NCBI GenBank assembly: GCA_026770575.1
Contig: MU657179.1
Span: forward strand, 45,003-103,962
Direction of reading: 5' to 3'
Source of the DNA: Pelagophyceae sp. CCMP2097
Taxonomy: Eukaryota > Sar > Pelagophyceae
Length of the DNA: 58,960 nucleotides
Every line of letters begins with the position of its first letter. The stretch's first letter is position 1. Made by a program: the position numbers and the translations under genes. Below the pieces are notes generated by a model. It was not told the origin of the DNA. It was given only the letters and a program-made list of their open reading frames with translations, and made no database searches. Below, piece after piece: positions 58,908 to 58,960 of this stretch.

Positions 58908-58960
58908 CACGCCGGGGCGCGGGTCGGCCTCGTGAGCGACTCGGCGCGGCGCGGCGTCGT
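58908..58960 (+). CDS. start of another copy of the DSARRGVV repeat module (cut by window end)
   Basis: The last 53 bases encode GARVGLVSDSARRGVV, the opening of the same module as in the gene at 56652-58100, with matching DNA (GACTCGGCGCGGCGCGGCGT). The repeat family therefore continues beyond the window as a tandem gene or further exons. Confidence 0.6.

Noticed and set aside
1..58960. CRISPR arrays, prophage, operons or bacterial origin
   Set aside because: No spaced direct-repeat array, ribosome-binding sites or co-directional operons; introns and organellar presequences show a eukaryotic nuclear genome.

Overview
The window looks like nuclear DNA of a GC-rich, intron-containing photosynthetic stramenopile, most probably a pelagophyte-type alga (Aureococcus or a relative). 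Four things point there: a fucoxanthin-chlorophyll a/c-type antenna gene with an AAF-type plastid transit motif, mitochondrial and nuclear housekeeping genes of eukaryotic type (HSP60, uS17m, XRN2-like, REI1, WDR75), many very short spliceosomal introns (about 38-310 nt, donors mostly GTGCG, GTGAG or GTAAG, some GC-AG), and dense packing of about 33 genes in 59 kb, often as divergent pairs with 100-270 bp between starts. The species call is inference; no marker gene proves it.

Layout. 0.8-7.6 kb: XRN2-like 5'-3' exoribonuclease (+), a 2H-phosphoesterase/GST fusion (-), a HIT hydrolase (+) and an atypical SDR (+). 7.6-8.65 kb: gene-poor, with a 52-bp inverted repeat, three copies of a G-run repeat and a tRNA-like relic. 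8.65-14.6 kb: a small unknown gene (-), a membrane ARM/RING protein (-) and a divergent WD40 protein (+). 14.8-21 kb: two small unknowns, the REI1/ZNF622 ribosome biogenesis factor, PACRG-like protein (-) and an F-box protein (+). 21.5-28 kb: an SGNH/PC-esterase-like secreted enzyme (+), a 5S rRNA gene (+), an mTERF protein (-) and mitochondrial uS17 (+). 28-35 kb: a PcfJ-like protein, a RING-H2 protein, an FGE/SUMF-like protein (-) and mitochondrial HSP60 (-). 35-42 kb: WDR75/Utp17 (-), a two-domain glyoxalase, a methyltransferase and a small secreted protein. 42-48 kb: the antenna protein, a WD40-array protein (-), a SEC14-like protein and an RRM plus OPR-like protein. 48-59 kb: an unknown (-), an organellar ARM protein (+), an unknown secretory protein (-), CFAP52 (-), a WW-domain mitochondrial protein (-), a small acidic protein and a repeat gene interrupted by two stop codons.

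Themes. There is no operon-like pathway. Ribosome production and RNA turnover are over-represented (XRN2-like, REI1, WDR75, 5S rRNA, uS17m), and so are organelle functions (HSP60, mTERF, OPR-like, antenna). PACRG-like and CFAP52 are ciliary proteins, so the organism or a recent ancestor builds flagella. The most unusual observations are a dispersed G-run element, one copy of which sits inside an intron (introner-like); short tandem duplications that repeatedly straddle stop codons; and several uncommon domain combinations. Gene ends are derived by joining conserved protein segments across GT-AG or GC-AG introns by eye, so exon borders not given explicitly are approximate.
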